The translations under genes were made by a program, and so were the position numbers. The notes below the pieces were generated by a model that was not told the DNA's origin, did not search any database, and was given only the letters and a program-made list of their open reading frames with translations. From Candidatus Zhuqueibacterota bacterium (lineage in GTDB: Bacteria > Zhuqueibacterota > Zhuqueibacteria > Oceanimicrobiales > Oceanimicrobiaceae): a stretch of DNA of 64,000 bases. Of the stretch, positions 6,327-14,938 are shown one piece after another (the first letter of the stretch is position 1; each line of letters opens with the position of its first letter). The stretch is taken from NCBI GenBank assembly GCA_029261995.1, contig JAJDAF010000055.1, positions 123,343 through 187,342 on the forward strand. The letters are read 5' to 3'.

Positions 6327-8678
6327 ATGATCGAGAATTATCTCAAAGTGGCCATTAGAAACCTGGCGAAACACAAAGCCTATTCTCTTATCAACATCAC
6401 CGGACTGGCCATTGGTATCGCCTGTAGTTCGCTTATTTTTCTTTGGGTTCAGGATGAGCTGAGTTTTGATATGTTTCACCCAAACGCCGACCAAATCTAT
6501 CGTATCACCTCGGTGCTGCAAAAAGACTCGCCTTCCGAGCAGACGCTGCCCTACACGGCTCCCCCGGTGGCCGCGGCATTGCAAAGGCAATTCCCTGAAA
6601 TCGAGAAAGCCGTGAGCCTGCGGACAAATGTCCGGATGCTATTTACGCATGACGGTGAAAGCTTCGAAGAGAAGAACGGTTACTACGCCGGTCCGGAGTT
6701 TTTTGAGATGTTTGACTTTCCGTTTGTGGAAGGCAATCCATCTCTTGCATTCGCTGAACCCTACTCTCTCATTTTGAGCGAGCAACTTGCGTTGAAGTAT
6801 TTCCGAGATGGAGATGCCGTCGGCAAAACCCTGAATGTGGACGGTCGTTTCGACGTGACGGTGTCCGGCGTGTTCAATAACTTGCCGGCCAACTCGTCAA
6901 TGCAATTCGACTATGTGCTGCCGCTCGAATTCGCCCGGCAGGCCCAAAATGAGCCACTCGAAGACTGGGGCGCAATATTCTACCAGACGTTTGTCAGGCT
7001 GCAGGCGGAGGCTTCTTCTGACTCTGTCGGCCAAAAAATAGCACGCGTCTACGATGATGCATGGGGGAGCGGAGAAGGCCCTGATCTCGGACTGCAGCCT
7101 TTACTCGACCTCCATCTGCTCTCGCCGTTTCAGGAGACGAGCGGTGACATTTTATACGTGCGGATTTTCTCCATGGTGGCCTTCTTCGTCTTACTCATCG
7201 CCTGCATAAATTTTGTCAATCTGGCTACAGCTCGCTCTGCACACCGTGCGAAGGAAGTCGGTTTGCGCAAAGTCGTCGGTGCTCACAGGACGCAACTTTT
7301 CAGGCAGTTTCTCGGCGAATCCGTCCTGTTCTCACTGCTTGCCCTGGGCCTGGCCGTGCTAGGGGTCGAGTTGGCCCTGCCATGGTTCAACCAGCTTTCC
7401 GGCAAGGCGCTGTCCGTGGACGTACTGATGCAAGATTATGTGCTTGTTTTACTGGGAGTAACGCTGCTCACAGGATTGATCTCCGGCGGCTACCCCGCAT
7501 TTTTCCTGTCAGCGTTTCAGCCTGCAAAAGTGCTGAGGGGCAGACTAAGTGGCGCCCTCCGCGGAGCATCTTTGCGCAGAATTCTGGTGGTGACGCAGTT
7601 CGCATTTTCGACCATGCTGATTGTCGGTACACTCGTCGTGCAGGACCAGTTGAGTTTCATACGCAACAAGAAACTCGGTTACGATCGAGAGAACCTGATT
7701 CGAATTGACATGCGCGGTGACTTGGATAGCCACTACCCGGCGTTCCGAGATGAATTGCTACGAATCCCGAATGTATCGGCGGTTGCAGCATCTTCACAAA
7801 GGCCAACGCGCGTTGGCCTGGCCACTTACGACATCGACTGGCAGGGCCGGGCACCTGAGCACACGCAGAAGATGATCATTCTGGGGGTCGATGGTGCTTA
7901 CCTTCCAGCACTCGGTTTCGAAATAGCGGCTGGCCGGATCTTCGCTGAGGAATTTATCACAGACGTTGACAACTACGTTGTTAACGAAACGGCCGTCCAA
8001 GTGATGCAGATGGCGGCTCCGGTCGGCAAAACATTTTCGTTGAGTGGCGAGTCTGGCCAAATCATAGGTGTGGTTAAGGATTTTCATTTCAAAACTGTTC
8101 GGACGAAAATCGAGCCTATGGTCTTAACAATGAAGCAACCGCTGCGCCATGTGCTGGTGAAATACACTTCCGGCAACGCGGAAGATGTCCTCACTCGCTG
8201 CGCAGCCGCCTTTCGGGAACTTGAGTCGAGCTACCCGTTTTCGTACAGCTTCGTGGATCAGGACTTCGATAACCTGTACACATCAGAGACGAGGCTTGGT
8301 ACGGTAGTCAGGTATTTCACCCTGCTGGCGGTGCTGATTTCAAGTCTCGGTCTGTTCGGCCTGGCGTCCTACTCAACAGAGCAGCGCACGAAGGAAATCG
8401 GGATTCGAAAAGTGCTTGGCGCTTCCGTCGGGCGGGTGATTCTTACGCTCTCCGGGGAGTTCGCGAAGTTGGTAGCTCTTGCAAACCTGGTTGCCTGGCC
8501 GGTCGCTTATTGGGGAATGGCCACCTGGCTGCAGAATTTCGCCTACCGAACAGATCTTGGCGTTGGTGCTTTTCTACTCGCCGGCGGGATTGCACTTGGG
8601 CTTGCGATGCTGACATTGAGTTTTCAAGCCTTGAAAGCGGCGCTCGCGAATCCGATTGTGGCTCTGAAGTCCGAGTAG
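6327..8678 (+). CDS. MacB/FtsX-type ABC transporter permease
   Basis: 783 residues from the ATG at 6327, chosen because AAAGGA lies 7 bases upstream and the family begins 'MIENYLKVAIRNL'; an in-frame ATG at 6303 lacks a site. The layout is one N-terminal membrane helix, a MacB-type periplasmic domain, three helices, a second periplasmic domain and three C-terminal helices. Both FtsX repeats show the cytoplasmic coupling motif: KEVGLRKVVGA and KEIGIRKVLGA. Proteins of this build work with a LolD/MacB-like ATPase in moving lipids, lipoproteins or peptides across the envelope. No ATPase gene is adjacent, so the partner must be encoded elsewhere. A paralogue of the same length and layout lies at 54,599. 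Substrate unknown. Confidence 0.9.
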   Translation: MIENYLKVAIRNLAKHKAYSLINITGLAIGIACSSLIFLWVQDELSFDMFHPNADQIYRITSVLQKDSPSEQTLPYTAPPVAAALQRQFPEIEKAVSLRTNVRMLFTHDGESFEEKNGYYAGPEFFEMFDFPFVEGNPSLAFAEPYSLILSEQLALKYFRDGDAVGKTLNVDGRFDVTVSGVFNNLPANSSMQFDYVLPLEFARQAQNEPLEDWGAIFYQTFVRLQAEASSDSVGQKIARVYDDAWGSGEGPDLGLQPLLDLHLLSPFQETSGDILYVRIFSMVAFFVLLIACINFVNLATARSAHRAKEVGLRKVVGAHRTQLFRQFLGESVLFSLLALGLAVLGVELALPWFNQLSGKALSVDVLMQDYVLVLLGVTLLTGLISGGYPAFFLSAFQPAKVLRGRLSGALRGASLRRILVVTQFAFSTMLIVGTLVVQDQLSFIRNKKLGYDRENLIRIDMRGDLDSHYPAFRDELLRIPNVSAVAASSQRPTRVGLATYDIDWQGRAPEHTQKMIILGVDGAYLPALGFEIAAGRIFAEEFITDVDNYVVNETAVQVMQMAAPVGKTFSLSGESGQIIGVVKDFHFKTVRTKIEPMVLTMKQPLRHVLVKYTSGNAEDVLTRCAAAFRELESSYPFSYSFVDQDFDNLYTSETRLGTVVRYFTLLAVLISSLGLFGLASYSTEQRTKEIGIRKVLGASVGRVILTLSGEFAKLVALANLVAWPVAYWGMATWLQNFAYRTDLGVGAFLLAGGIALGLAMLTLSFQALKAALANPIVALKSE

Positions 8679-9099
8679 TCCGGCAGACGCGCAGCTTCGT
8701 GAGAAGCGAGGCCCGCTCTGTACATATGAGCCAGTGTTCCCCAGGCGTCGCAACTGAAAGCCGGCTGGCTCGCCAATATCCATGCATTTGATTCTGTACC
8801 ACATGTCTCCGCAGAATCGATGACGTTGCCCTCCCTGAGCGGTTAGTTTGAGCATCAACTCCCGGTCAACTTGTGCCCACCTGTGAGGGCGTAAACCAAC
8901 TCCTCTGCTAGACGGACTATGGTGTCGGCCTACGCAACTTGCCACGCGACTCCCCACTAGCAAGCGACCTGACGGTTGTGTGCCGAATTAAATTTGGCTC
9001 ATAATGTCCGCACAATGTCCTTTCAAAAGTCATCCGATAGCTTAGCTTATGTGGTGTAGAGGGTTCTCAGTCACAATCCTGCGCAAGAATAGGAGCGAT
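8679..9099. other. 420-bp stretch without a supported gene
   Basis: It follows the permease stop and precedes the AraC-type regulator. A 129-codon frame exists on the minus strand (8574-8963) but runs antisense into the permease gene, has no ribosome binding site, and its Arg/Gly/Cys-rich translation looks like shadow sequence. The AT-rich part near 8,985-9,050 probably holds the regulator's promoter. Confidence 0.4.
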
Positions 9100-10083
9100 A
9101 TGGTTAGTCATAAGACACAAGCGAAGCAGATCGTCTTCCTAATCCTGCCGACGGTGCAAATACTCGATCTGGCCGGTCCTGTCCAGGTTATTGATGAAGC
9201 CATCGAGCATGGCGCCAGCTATGATTTGCGATTTGGTGCTCCAACGGCGGCAATAGTCTCATCGCAGAAACTCACAATGTCGGACCTGGAGCATTTCCGG
9301 GATGTCGATCTGCACGCGGGAGATATGGTGGTGATTCCTGGCATCCACGGCAACATGCTTGCTGTAGAGCAGTTGGACAAGCTTGGAGAGAGTTTGTACC
9401 AGTGGCTTCGCGAAGCTCACCATAGCGGTGCTAAGTTGTGTACCGTTTGCAATGCCACGTTCGTTCTTGCGCATGCCGGGCTGCTGGACAATCGTCCCTG
9501 CACTACGCACTGGAAACGACTCGAACAGCTTAGGAAAGCCTATCCTGCCATCGATGTCATCGACAAAAGGCTTTTTGTCAAGCACGAAAACATCTACACC
9601 AGCGCCGGCATCACGTCAGGAATTGACCTCGCGCTCTCAATTGTGGAAGAGGACTACGGGCCTGCGTTCACCGCCAGGATCGCCAAGGAGTTGGTAGTCT
9701 ACATGCGCCGGGACGGCTACCACGGGCAACTGAGCACATACCTCGAATATCGCAGCCATCTCAATCCCGGCATTCATGATGTGCAGGATTGGCTTGCCAA
9801 CAACCCTGAAGCCGAGTATAGCCTGGAGTCTCTTGCACGCATTGCCGGCATGAGTTCTCGCAACTTGACCAGGTTGTTCCGAAAGGTGACCGGTATTACG
9901 ATAAAGGCCTATGCCACCAAGCTCAAACTGGAGTTTGCCGCAACGTTGATGAACAATCCCAAGCTGACTATTGAGACCATTGCGAAAGAGTGTGGCTTCG
10001 ACGATGCGCGCCAGTTTCGCCGGCTCTGGAAGATGACGTACGGAGTTTCGCCTTCCGACAGCCGGAATGCGCTCGTGCGTTGA
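9100..10083 (+). CDS. DJ-1/PfpI-AraC transcriptional regulator (GlxA/FtrA type)
   Basis: 327 residues from the ATG at 9100, which has AGGAG five bases upstream; the frame opens earlier at 9049 without a site. Residues about 10-190 form a class-I glutamine-amidotransferase-like (DJ-1/PfpI) domain: IVFLILPTVQILDLAGPVQV, then CTVCNATFVLAHAGLL around the nucleophile-elbow position. Residues about 225-320 carry the AraC pair of helix-turn-helices, ending with TIETIAKECGFDDARQFRRL and the closing W/Y-G-x-S-P. Family members sense small molecules and activate neighbouring catabolic genes. The hydrolase gene 117 bp downstream in the same direction is a plausible target. The effector cannot be read from sequence. 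Confidence 0.9.
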   Translation: MVSHKTQAKQIVFLILPTVQILDLAGPVQVIDEAIEHGASYDLRFGAPTAAIVSSQKLTMSDLEHFRDVDLHAGDMVVIPGIHGNMLAVEQLDKLGESLYQWLREAHHSGAKLCTVCNATFVLAHAGLLDNRPCTTHWKRLEQLRKAYPAIDVIDKRLFVKHENIYTSAGITSGIDLALSIVEEDYGPAFTARIAKELVVYMRRDGYHGQLSTYLEYRSHLNPGIHDVQDWLANNPEAEYSLESLARIAGMSSRNLTRLFRKVTGITIKAYATKLKLEFAATLMNNPKLTIETIAKECGFDDARQFRRLWKMTYGVSPSDSRNALVR

Positions 10084-10200
10084 TTCATATCACCTGAACC
10101 TGCGCACTTATTTGGGCCACTTGCTGACGGTACCATCCGTGCCACCGTTGGTTCTTGAGGTTCGCCTTATAGTGATCGTCCATAATGAAGGAGATATCTC

Positions 10201-11232
10201 ATGCAACACCTGTTCATCCTAACCACTGCCATGGTCGCTTCTATGCTGCTGATATCACCCGCCAATGTTCGCGGACAATTGGACGACCGTCAGGATAAGA
10301 CGACGGTTTATGTTTGTCCGCCGTGCAGCGTAGATTGTCATGATCATAAGTACAGTGAGCCGGGGACCTGTCTGGGGTGCGGTATGAATTTGGTCGTTGC
10401 AAGGGAAGCGCCTAAGGCCTTGATGCTGTATGAAACAGATACGACGGACATATGGATTGGCTCGCAAGATGTGCAATTGCGAGCAAGTTATTATGTTCCT
10501 CAAGGTGTAGCTGAGCCGTTGCCCGCCGTCGTGGTCGTACATGGCTCAGCCCCAAGCACACGAAATGACGTGAGTTTTTCTACGCGGATGTTTCTTAATC
10601 TCGGGTTTGCAGTTTTGGCCTATGACAAGCGGGGCGTTGGAGAATCTAGCGGCGAGTATCGACGCTTCAACGTAAAGGACAGCCAAAATATATTTGAGGA
10701 GTTGGCGGCCGACACGCGGGTTGCAACACGATGGCTGAGAACTCAAAAAGAAGTTGACGCCGCCCGCATTGGGTTAGTCGGCGGAAGTCAGGCCGGGTGG
10801 ATTATGCCGCTGGCGGCCTCTAACACAGATGTCGTTCGTTTTATCGTCATTTTTGCAGGGACGCCAGTTTCAGCGGGTGAGGAAGCATACCATGGTAGGT
10901 TAACCGGTGACGGAGGCGGCAATGGACTGCCGATTGAGGAAGCGGATAGTCTGTTGGCGCAGTATGATGGTCCAAAAGGCTTTGATCCAAGGTCGATATT
11001 GCGAAAAGCTACGGCGTCAATGCTTTGGATTTTTGGGACCAACGATGTAGTTATTCCTACCAATGCATCTATTGCGGAGCTGCAGCGCATAGTAGAGAAA
11101 GACAATTCCAATCATGAGATTCACATCATTGAAGGCGTAAATCACAATTTTGTGAATATCGAGACCGGAGAACCTTATCGCACGGATTCGATCGTTAGGT
11201 CATGGTTGACAACACAAAATCTAATTCGATAG
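10201..11232 (+). CDS. Secreted alpha/beta hydrolase with N-terminal Cys-rich metal-binding domain
   Basis: 343 residues with GAAGGAG just upstream of the ATG. A signal peptide ends near residue 25 (…ANVRGQ). Residues 37-62 hold VYVCPPCSVDCHDHKYSEPG followed by CLGCGM. This CxxC…C…CxxCGM pattern matches the heavy-metal-binding domain (HMBD) often seen in copper and cation efflux proteins. The rest is an alpha/beta hydrolase: oxyanion region VVVHGS, nucleophile Ser196 in GGSQAG, acid Asp282 (TNDVVIP) and His315 (GVNHNF). The fold resembles peptidases or esterases of the BAAT/DLH type. Export implies action in the periplasm or at the surface. The domain union is uncommon in my experience. Substrate unknown; possibly regulated by the DJ-1/AraC protein upstream. 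Confidence 0.85.
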   Translation: MQHLFILTTAMVASMLLISPANVRGQLDDRQDKTTVYVCPPCSVDCHDHKYSEPGTCLGCGMNLVVAREAPKALMLYETDTTDIWIGSQDVQLRASYYVPQGVAEPLPAVVVVHGSAPSTRNDVSFSTRMFLNLGFAVLAYDKRGVGESSGEYRRFNVKDSQNIFEELAADTRVATRWLRTQKEVDAARIGLVGGSQAGWIMPLAASNTDVVRFIVIFAGTPVSAGEEAYHGRLTGDGGGNGLPIEEADSLLAQYDGPKGFDPRSILRKATASMLWIFGTNDVVIPTNASIAELQRIVEKDNSNHEIHIIEGVNHNFVNIETGEPYRTDSIVRSWLTTQNLIR

Positions 11233-11305
11233 ACATAAGGCTCAAGGGGAGAAGCCCACGCAGAAGAATATGACTTTTGCCGGGGTTCTGGTGTTACCAT
11301 CTGCG

Positions 11306-12181
11306 TCACTCATGCAGAACCTGCGCTAGGAAATTCTGGACGATCGCCGTGCTCTCTCCTTTTGCGTAAACCACAGACAATTCTGCTGTCTCCTCAAACC
11401 CCGCAAGCTCGACGAAGGTCACCTTCAAATCATAGCCGTTCTTGACGCTGGAAGGCACGATCGAGTAGCCCAGTCCGCTCTCCACTAGCCGCACCACTGA
11501 GTTCATCTGGCTGGTTTCATGCACGATGCGGGGCGCGAATCCCGATTTACTGCAGATGCTCAGCACGCTGTCGATGAGCCCGGGCCCGCACACTCTGGCA
11601 AAGGAAATGAACGGCTCGTTGGCCAGCGCCCGAATGCCGGCGGCGGTGGCTTCGACCGGCTCGTACTCCGCCGGCAGCACCAACGAGAATGGCTCACGGT
11701 AGACAGACCGGGCAATCAAGCCGGCAATATCCACCGGCGTGCGAATAAAGCCCACATCAATTTGCCCGGTCTGGATGGCCTGGATTTGGCTCTCGGTGCT
11801 CAACTCGAGCAGTTGCGCGTTCACGTCCGGGCAGGCGGAGTTCAGCTTCACCAACAGGTCCGGCAGGATGCAGTGCATGGCCGCGCCAACATAGCCGATG
11901 TTGATTTGTCCAACCACGCCCTGGTGCATGAGCCCAAGGGTTTTCCGGACTGCTGAAAGATGGTTGAATATCTTTTGCGACTCGTCGTAGAGAAATGCGC
12001 CCTGGCTGGTCAGCGCGACGTGGCGTTTATCGCGGTCGAAAAGCATTACGCCGAGTTCTTCCTCCAGTTGTCTGATTTGCCGGCTCAGAGGCGGCTGCGC
12101 TATGAACAGCTTCTTCGCGGCTTTGCCAAAATGCAGGTTTTCAGCCACGGCCATGAAATACTTCAGGTGACGCAAATTCAA
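11306..12181 (-). CDS. LysR-family transcriptional regulator
   Basis: 291 residues; the family start MNLRHLKYFMAVAENLHFGK is encoded with a TTG codon at 12181, preceded by AGG at a suitable distance, and no in-frame ATG lies upstream. Residues 1-60 are the winged HTH (KAAKKLFIAQPPLSRQIRQL). The remainder is the two-lobed periplasmic-binding-like effector domain (QINIGYVGAAMH…). It is transcribed away from ridA-phzF-dehydratase, the classical arrangement for a LysR protein controlling its divergent neighbour. The intergenic 116 bp carries two similar AT-rich inverted repeats that are likely operators. The inducer is presumably an amino acid or derivative handled by the downstream enzymes. Confidence 0.92.
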   Translation of the reverse strand: MNLRHLKYFMAVAENLHFGKAAKKLFIAQPPLSRQIRQLEEELGVMLFDRDKRHVALTSQGAFLYDESQKIFNHLSAVRKTLGLMHQGVVGQINIGYVGAAMHCILPDLLVKLNSACPDVNAQLLELSTESQIQAIQTGQIDVGFIRTPVDIAGLIARSVYREPFSLVLPAEYEPVEATAAGIRALANEPFISFARVCGPGLIDSVLSICSKSGFAPRIVHETSQMNSVVRLVESGLGYSIVPSSVKNGYDLKVTFVELAGFEETAELSVVYAKGESTAIVQNFLAQVLHE

Positions 12182-12182
12182 C

Positions 12183-12234
12183 TTGATACCTACTGAGTAT
12201 TAATTGATGATAAGATTGATATTTTGAGTATCAA
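12183..12234. promoter_or_regulatory. Candidate LysR operators between lysR and ridA
   Basis: A perfect inverted repeat TTGATA-N7-TATCAA lies at 12216-12234. A weaker version (TTGATA-N9-TATTAA) lies at 12183-12203. The shared word TGAGTATYAA occurs at 12194 and 12225, 31 bp apart, so both sites would face the same side of the helix. This fits the recognition-site and activation-site pair of LysR regulators. Confidence 0.55.
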
Positions 12235-12297
12235 GAAGAATATAGTACATTCGCACTATCAATGGAAAGAAAAATTATCCTTGAAAGGTTGAAACTT

Positions 12298-12690
12298 ATG
12301 CAGCAAATTCTAACCAAAGCAGCGCCCTACGCAGTCGGGCCGTTTTCGCAGGCAATCGTGCACGACAATCTGCTGTTCTGCTCGGGGCAACTGGCGCTCG
12401 ACGCCGCAACCATGATGATGGTCGGCACGACTATCGAAGAACAAGCGCGACTTGCCCTCAAGAACATGCAAACCATTCTGAGAGCGGCTAACCTCGATTT
12501 CGCCGATGTTCTGAAGACAACGGTTTTCCTGAAGGATATGGGTGATTTCCAAAGAATGAATTCCGTCTACGAAGAGACCTTTTCCGAGCCAAGACCTGCA
12601 AGAACAACCGTCGAAGTCGCACGTCTGCCCCTTGATGCGCTGGTGGAGGTCGAGTGCATCGCACGATTTCCATCGACTTCAAATGAATAA
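12298..12690 (+). CDS. RidA-family enamine/imine deaminase
   Basis: 130 residues from the ATG at 12298 (GAAAGG nine bases upstream); the open frame begins earlier at 12262, but RidA proteins start at this point. Family motifs are present: APYAVGPFSQAI near the N-terminus, GQLALD, and the substrate-binding Arg in RPARTTVEVARLP. RidA proteins hydrolyse reactive 2-aminoacrylate and related enamines released by PLP-dependent serine/threonine dehydratases, preventing damage to other PLP enzymes. A dehydratase of that kind is encoded two genes downstream in the same operon, which strongly supports this role here. The gene is divergent from a LysR regulator. Confidence 0.93.
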   Translation: MQQILTKAAPYAVGPFSQAIVHDNLLFCSGQLALDAATMMMVGTTIEEQARLALKNMQTILRAANLDFADVLKTTVFLKDMGDFQRMNSVYEETFSEPRPARTTVEVARLPLDALVEVECIARFPSTSNE

Positions 12691-12708
12691 CCAAAACCGG
12701 AGTGTGAT

Positions 12709-13587
12709 ATGATGACTTTTGACTTCAAACAGGTGGATGTGTTCACCAAAGTGCCCTATCGTGGCAATCCCGTCGCCGTGGTCATCGGCGCCCAGGATTT
12801 GGACACGGAGACAATGCAGCAAATCGCTGCCTGGACCAACTTGTCCGAGACGACGTTTTTGCTGCCGCCAACTCGGACAGACGCCGACTACCTGCTGCGC
12901 ATCTTCACGCCAAAGCAGGAGTTGCCATTCGCGGGTCATCCCACTATTGGCAGCGCGCACGCCGCTCTCGAAAGCGAATTTGTCAAGCCAACGGCGGGCA
13001 AACTGGTGCAGGAATGCGGCGCCGGCCTGGTGCCGTTACGCATCGATGCCTCCGGTGACCGGCGCAGCATCCATGCAAAAGCCCCGCCGGCAAAAATACA
13101 ATCACTGGACGGGGAAACAGTGGCAGCGCTTCAGTCCGCGCTCGGGTTGAAATCGAACTGGCGTATCGACCCGATGCTGGTTGATGTCGGCCCTGTCTGG
13201 CTGACCGCGTATGTCGGCGACGGATCAGATGTGCACGAGTTAACTCCGGATTTCGTACAGATTGCCGAGCTGAGCAGCCGCTGTCAGATGACCGGAATCA
13301 CCGTATTTGGCATCGATGCTCAGGGTTCCGTACCCGTGCAGGTGCGGTCGTTTGCCCCGCTGCACGGCATTCCGGAAGACCCCGTATGCGGCAGCGGCAA
13401 TGCCTGCGTCGGTGCGTTTCTCGCGAATTCCGGCATGCTCGCCGAGGTCGGCAAATCCTACATCGCCAATCAAGGCACGGAGGTGGGTAGAAATGGATTT
13501 GTAACCGTCACAGTTGATCCCAGCGAAATGATTGTTGAGATTGGTGGCAACGCGGTCACTTGCATTGATGGGACGATTTCAGCATGA
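12709..13587 (+). CDS. PhzF-family isomerase/epimerase
   Basis: 292 residues; GGAG lies six bases before the ATG at 12709. It begins FKQVDVFTKVPYRGNPVAVV, the PhzF signature. The catalytic Glu47 sits in NLSETTFLL, and the second lobe has EDPVCGSGNACVGAFL. PhzF-like proteins have the diaminopimelate-epimerase fold; the phenazine enzyme isomerises a dihydro-hydroxyanthranilate, but most homologues have unknown substrates. The 3' end overlaps the dehydratase start by 4 bp (ATGA), so the two are translationally coupled. The company of RidA and a serine/threonine-type dehydratase suggests a role in amino-acid breakdown or racemisation rather than phenazine synthesis. Confidence 0.92.
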   Translation: MMTFDFKQVDVFTKVPYRGNPVAVVIGAQDLDTETMQQIAAWTNLSETTFLLPPTRTDADYLLRIFTPKQELPFAGHPTIGSAHAALESEFVKPTAGKLVQECGAGLVPLRIDASGDRRSIHAKAPPAKIQSLDGETVAALQSALGLKSNWRIDPMLVDVGPVWLTAYVGDGSDVHELTPDFVQIAELSSRCQMTGITVFGIDAQGSVPVQVRSFAPLHGIPEDPVCGSGNACVGAFLANSGMLAEVGKSYIANQGTEVGRNGFVTVTVDPSEMIVEIGGNAVTCIDGTISA

Positions 13588-14573
13588 AATCCCCATCGAA
13601 AAACCGGGCAACCGGCGGCACATCTGCGAATGCCGGGGAGCATGCTCCGTTGCACATCGAGACCCCGATTGTGCGTTCCGCGAGACTCAGCCGGCACTCT
13701 TCAAAGGAGGTCTTTTTGAAGATGGAGTGCTATCAGCCGGTGGGTTCTTTCAAATTGCGCGGCATGGGCCGGCTTTGCCAGACCCTGGTTGCGGATGGCA
13801 GGCGTCATCTCTTCTCATCGTCGGGCGGCAATGCAGGTTACGCCGTTGCTTACTCCGGCAAAAAGCTCGGTGTGCCGGTGACCATCGTTGTTCCCGAGGG
13901 CGCCAATGAGGTGGTGTGCGACACCATTCGCTCAGAGGGTGCCGAGATCATCAAGCACGGCCGTGCTTGGGATGATGCCCATGAACATGCGGTCAAGCTA
14001 GCAGAAAACGCAGGTGGCGGCTATGTGCACCCGTTCGACAATGGCATTGCCTGGCAAGGCCACGCCAGCTTGATCGACGAGGCCGTTACGCAATGCAAAA
14101 AGCCGGACGTGATTGTGCTGTCAGTCGGCGGTGGCGGTTTGTTTTGCGGCGTAATGACGGGGCTGCTGCGCAGCAAATTCTGGCAAGATGTGCCGGTAGT
14201 CACGGTCGAGACTGAGGGCGCGGCCTCTCTGAAAATCTCCGTAGACGCAGGTCAATTAGTCAAGCTTGAAAAAATCACCAGCATTGCCACCACGCTGGGC
14301 GCCAGACAAGTGGCGGCCCAGGCCCTGGACTTCGCGCAAAACCCGCAAGTGCAATGTGTGGCGGTCACGGACCAGCAGGCCGTGAGTGCCTGCTTGATTT
14401 TTGCGGACGACCACCGCATTCTGGTCGAGCCAGCGTGCGGCGCTGCGCTGGCGGTGGTCTATGACCGGCTTGCGGTTCTTGATGGCGCCGAAAATGTCCT
14501 GGTTGTGGTTTGCGGGGGAATGGGCGTGAGCATGCAGATGCTTTCGGACTATAAAAAGCAGTTCGCGATTTGA
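13584..14573 (+). CDS. PLP-dependent L-serine/L-threonine dehydratase-like enzyme
   Basis: 329 residues. It is a fold-type II PLP enzyme: Schiff-base Lys57 in QPVGSFKLRG, substrate loop SSSGGNAGYA, phosphate-binding glycine loop SVGGGGLFCG and a C-terminal VVVCGGMG. Overall length and the GGNAG loop resemble mammalian-type serine dehydratases more than IlvA; there is no C-terminal ACT domain. The expected reaction is deamination of L-serine or L-threonine to pyruvate or 2-oxobutyrate through an enamine. The operon's RidA protein would clear that enamine. Coupled to phzF by a 4-bp overlap; probably under the divergent LysR protein. Confidence 0.88.
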   Translation: MKSPSKNRATGGTSANAGEHAPLHIETPIVRSARLSRHSSKEVFLKMECYQPVGSFKLRGMGRLCQTLVADGRRHLFSSSGGNAGYAVAYSGKKLGVPVTIVVPEGANEVVCDTIRSEGAEIIKHGRAWDDAHEHAVKLAENAGGGYVHPFDNGIAWQGHASLIDEAVTQCKKPDVIVLSVGGGGLFCGVMTGLLRSKFWQDVPVVTVETEGAASLKISVDAGQLVKLEKITSIATTLGARQVAAQALDFAQNPQVQCVAVTDQQAVSACLIFADDHRILVEPACGAALAVVYDRLAVLDGAENVLVVVCGGMGVSMQMLSDYKKQFAI

Positions 14574-14938
14574 TCTTGCCTGCACCATTAATTGAATTCA
14601 ATGTACAGAAACCGTTTGGAAATCCAGGCGGAATTCAATGCTCATCCTTGACCGGCCACTAGAGAGTTTCACGTAGAATATGTGATTCGACCTGTTCGCT
14701 AGGTCAACCGAAACTTGCCCGATTTCCTGAATCAATAAAAAAGATTGGTGAAACTTGAGAGTATCGAGTCGATGCTTGGCTCATCTGAAGTAGATACCCG
14801 GTGACACCTTTCTTCAGTATTGAGTCTCACGTCGCTTATTGTGGCGCAATACGGAAGTGTTCGTTGGATGTTGATCGCGTTTCCCAGGTTTAATGACTTA
14901 CCGTTACAACTCATTCGTCTGAAAAACAGGGAGATGAC
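14574..14938. other. 365-bp stretch without a supported gene
   Basis: It lies between the dehydratase and the secreted-protein operon. A small stem (GACCT…AGGTC, 14689-14704) and two GAATTCAATG words are visible. There is no Rho-independent terminator that I would defend, and no credible small gene. The promoter of the following operon should lie in its right half. Confidence 0.35.

Noticed and set aside
8574..8963. 129-codon minus-strand frame
   Set aside because: It runs antisense into the permease gene, is rich in Arg, Gly and Cys, and has no homologous look or start signal.
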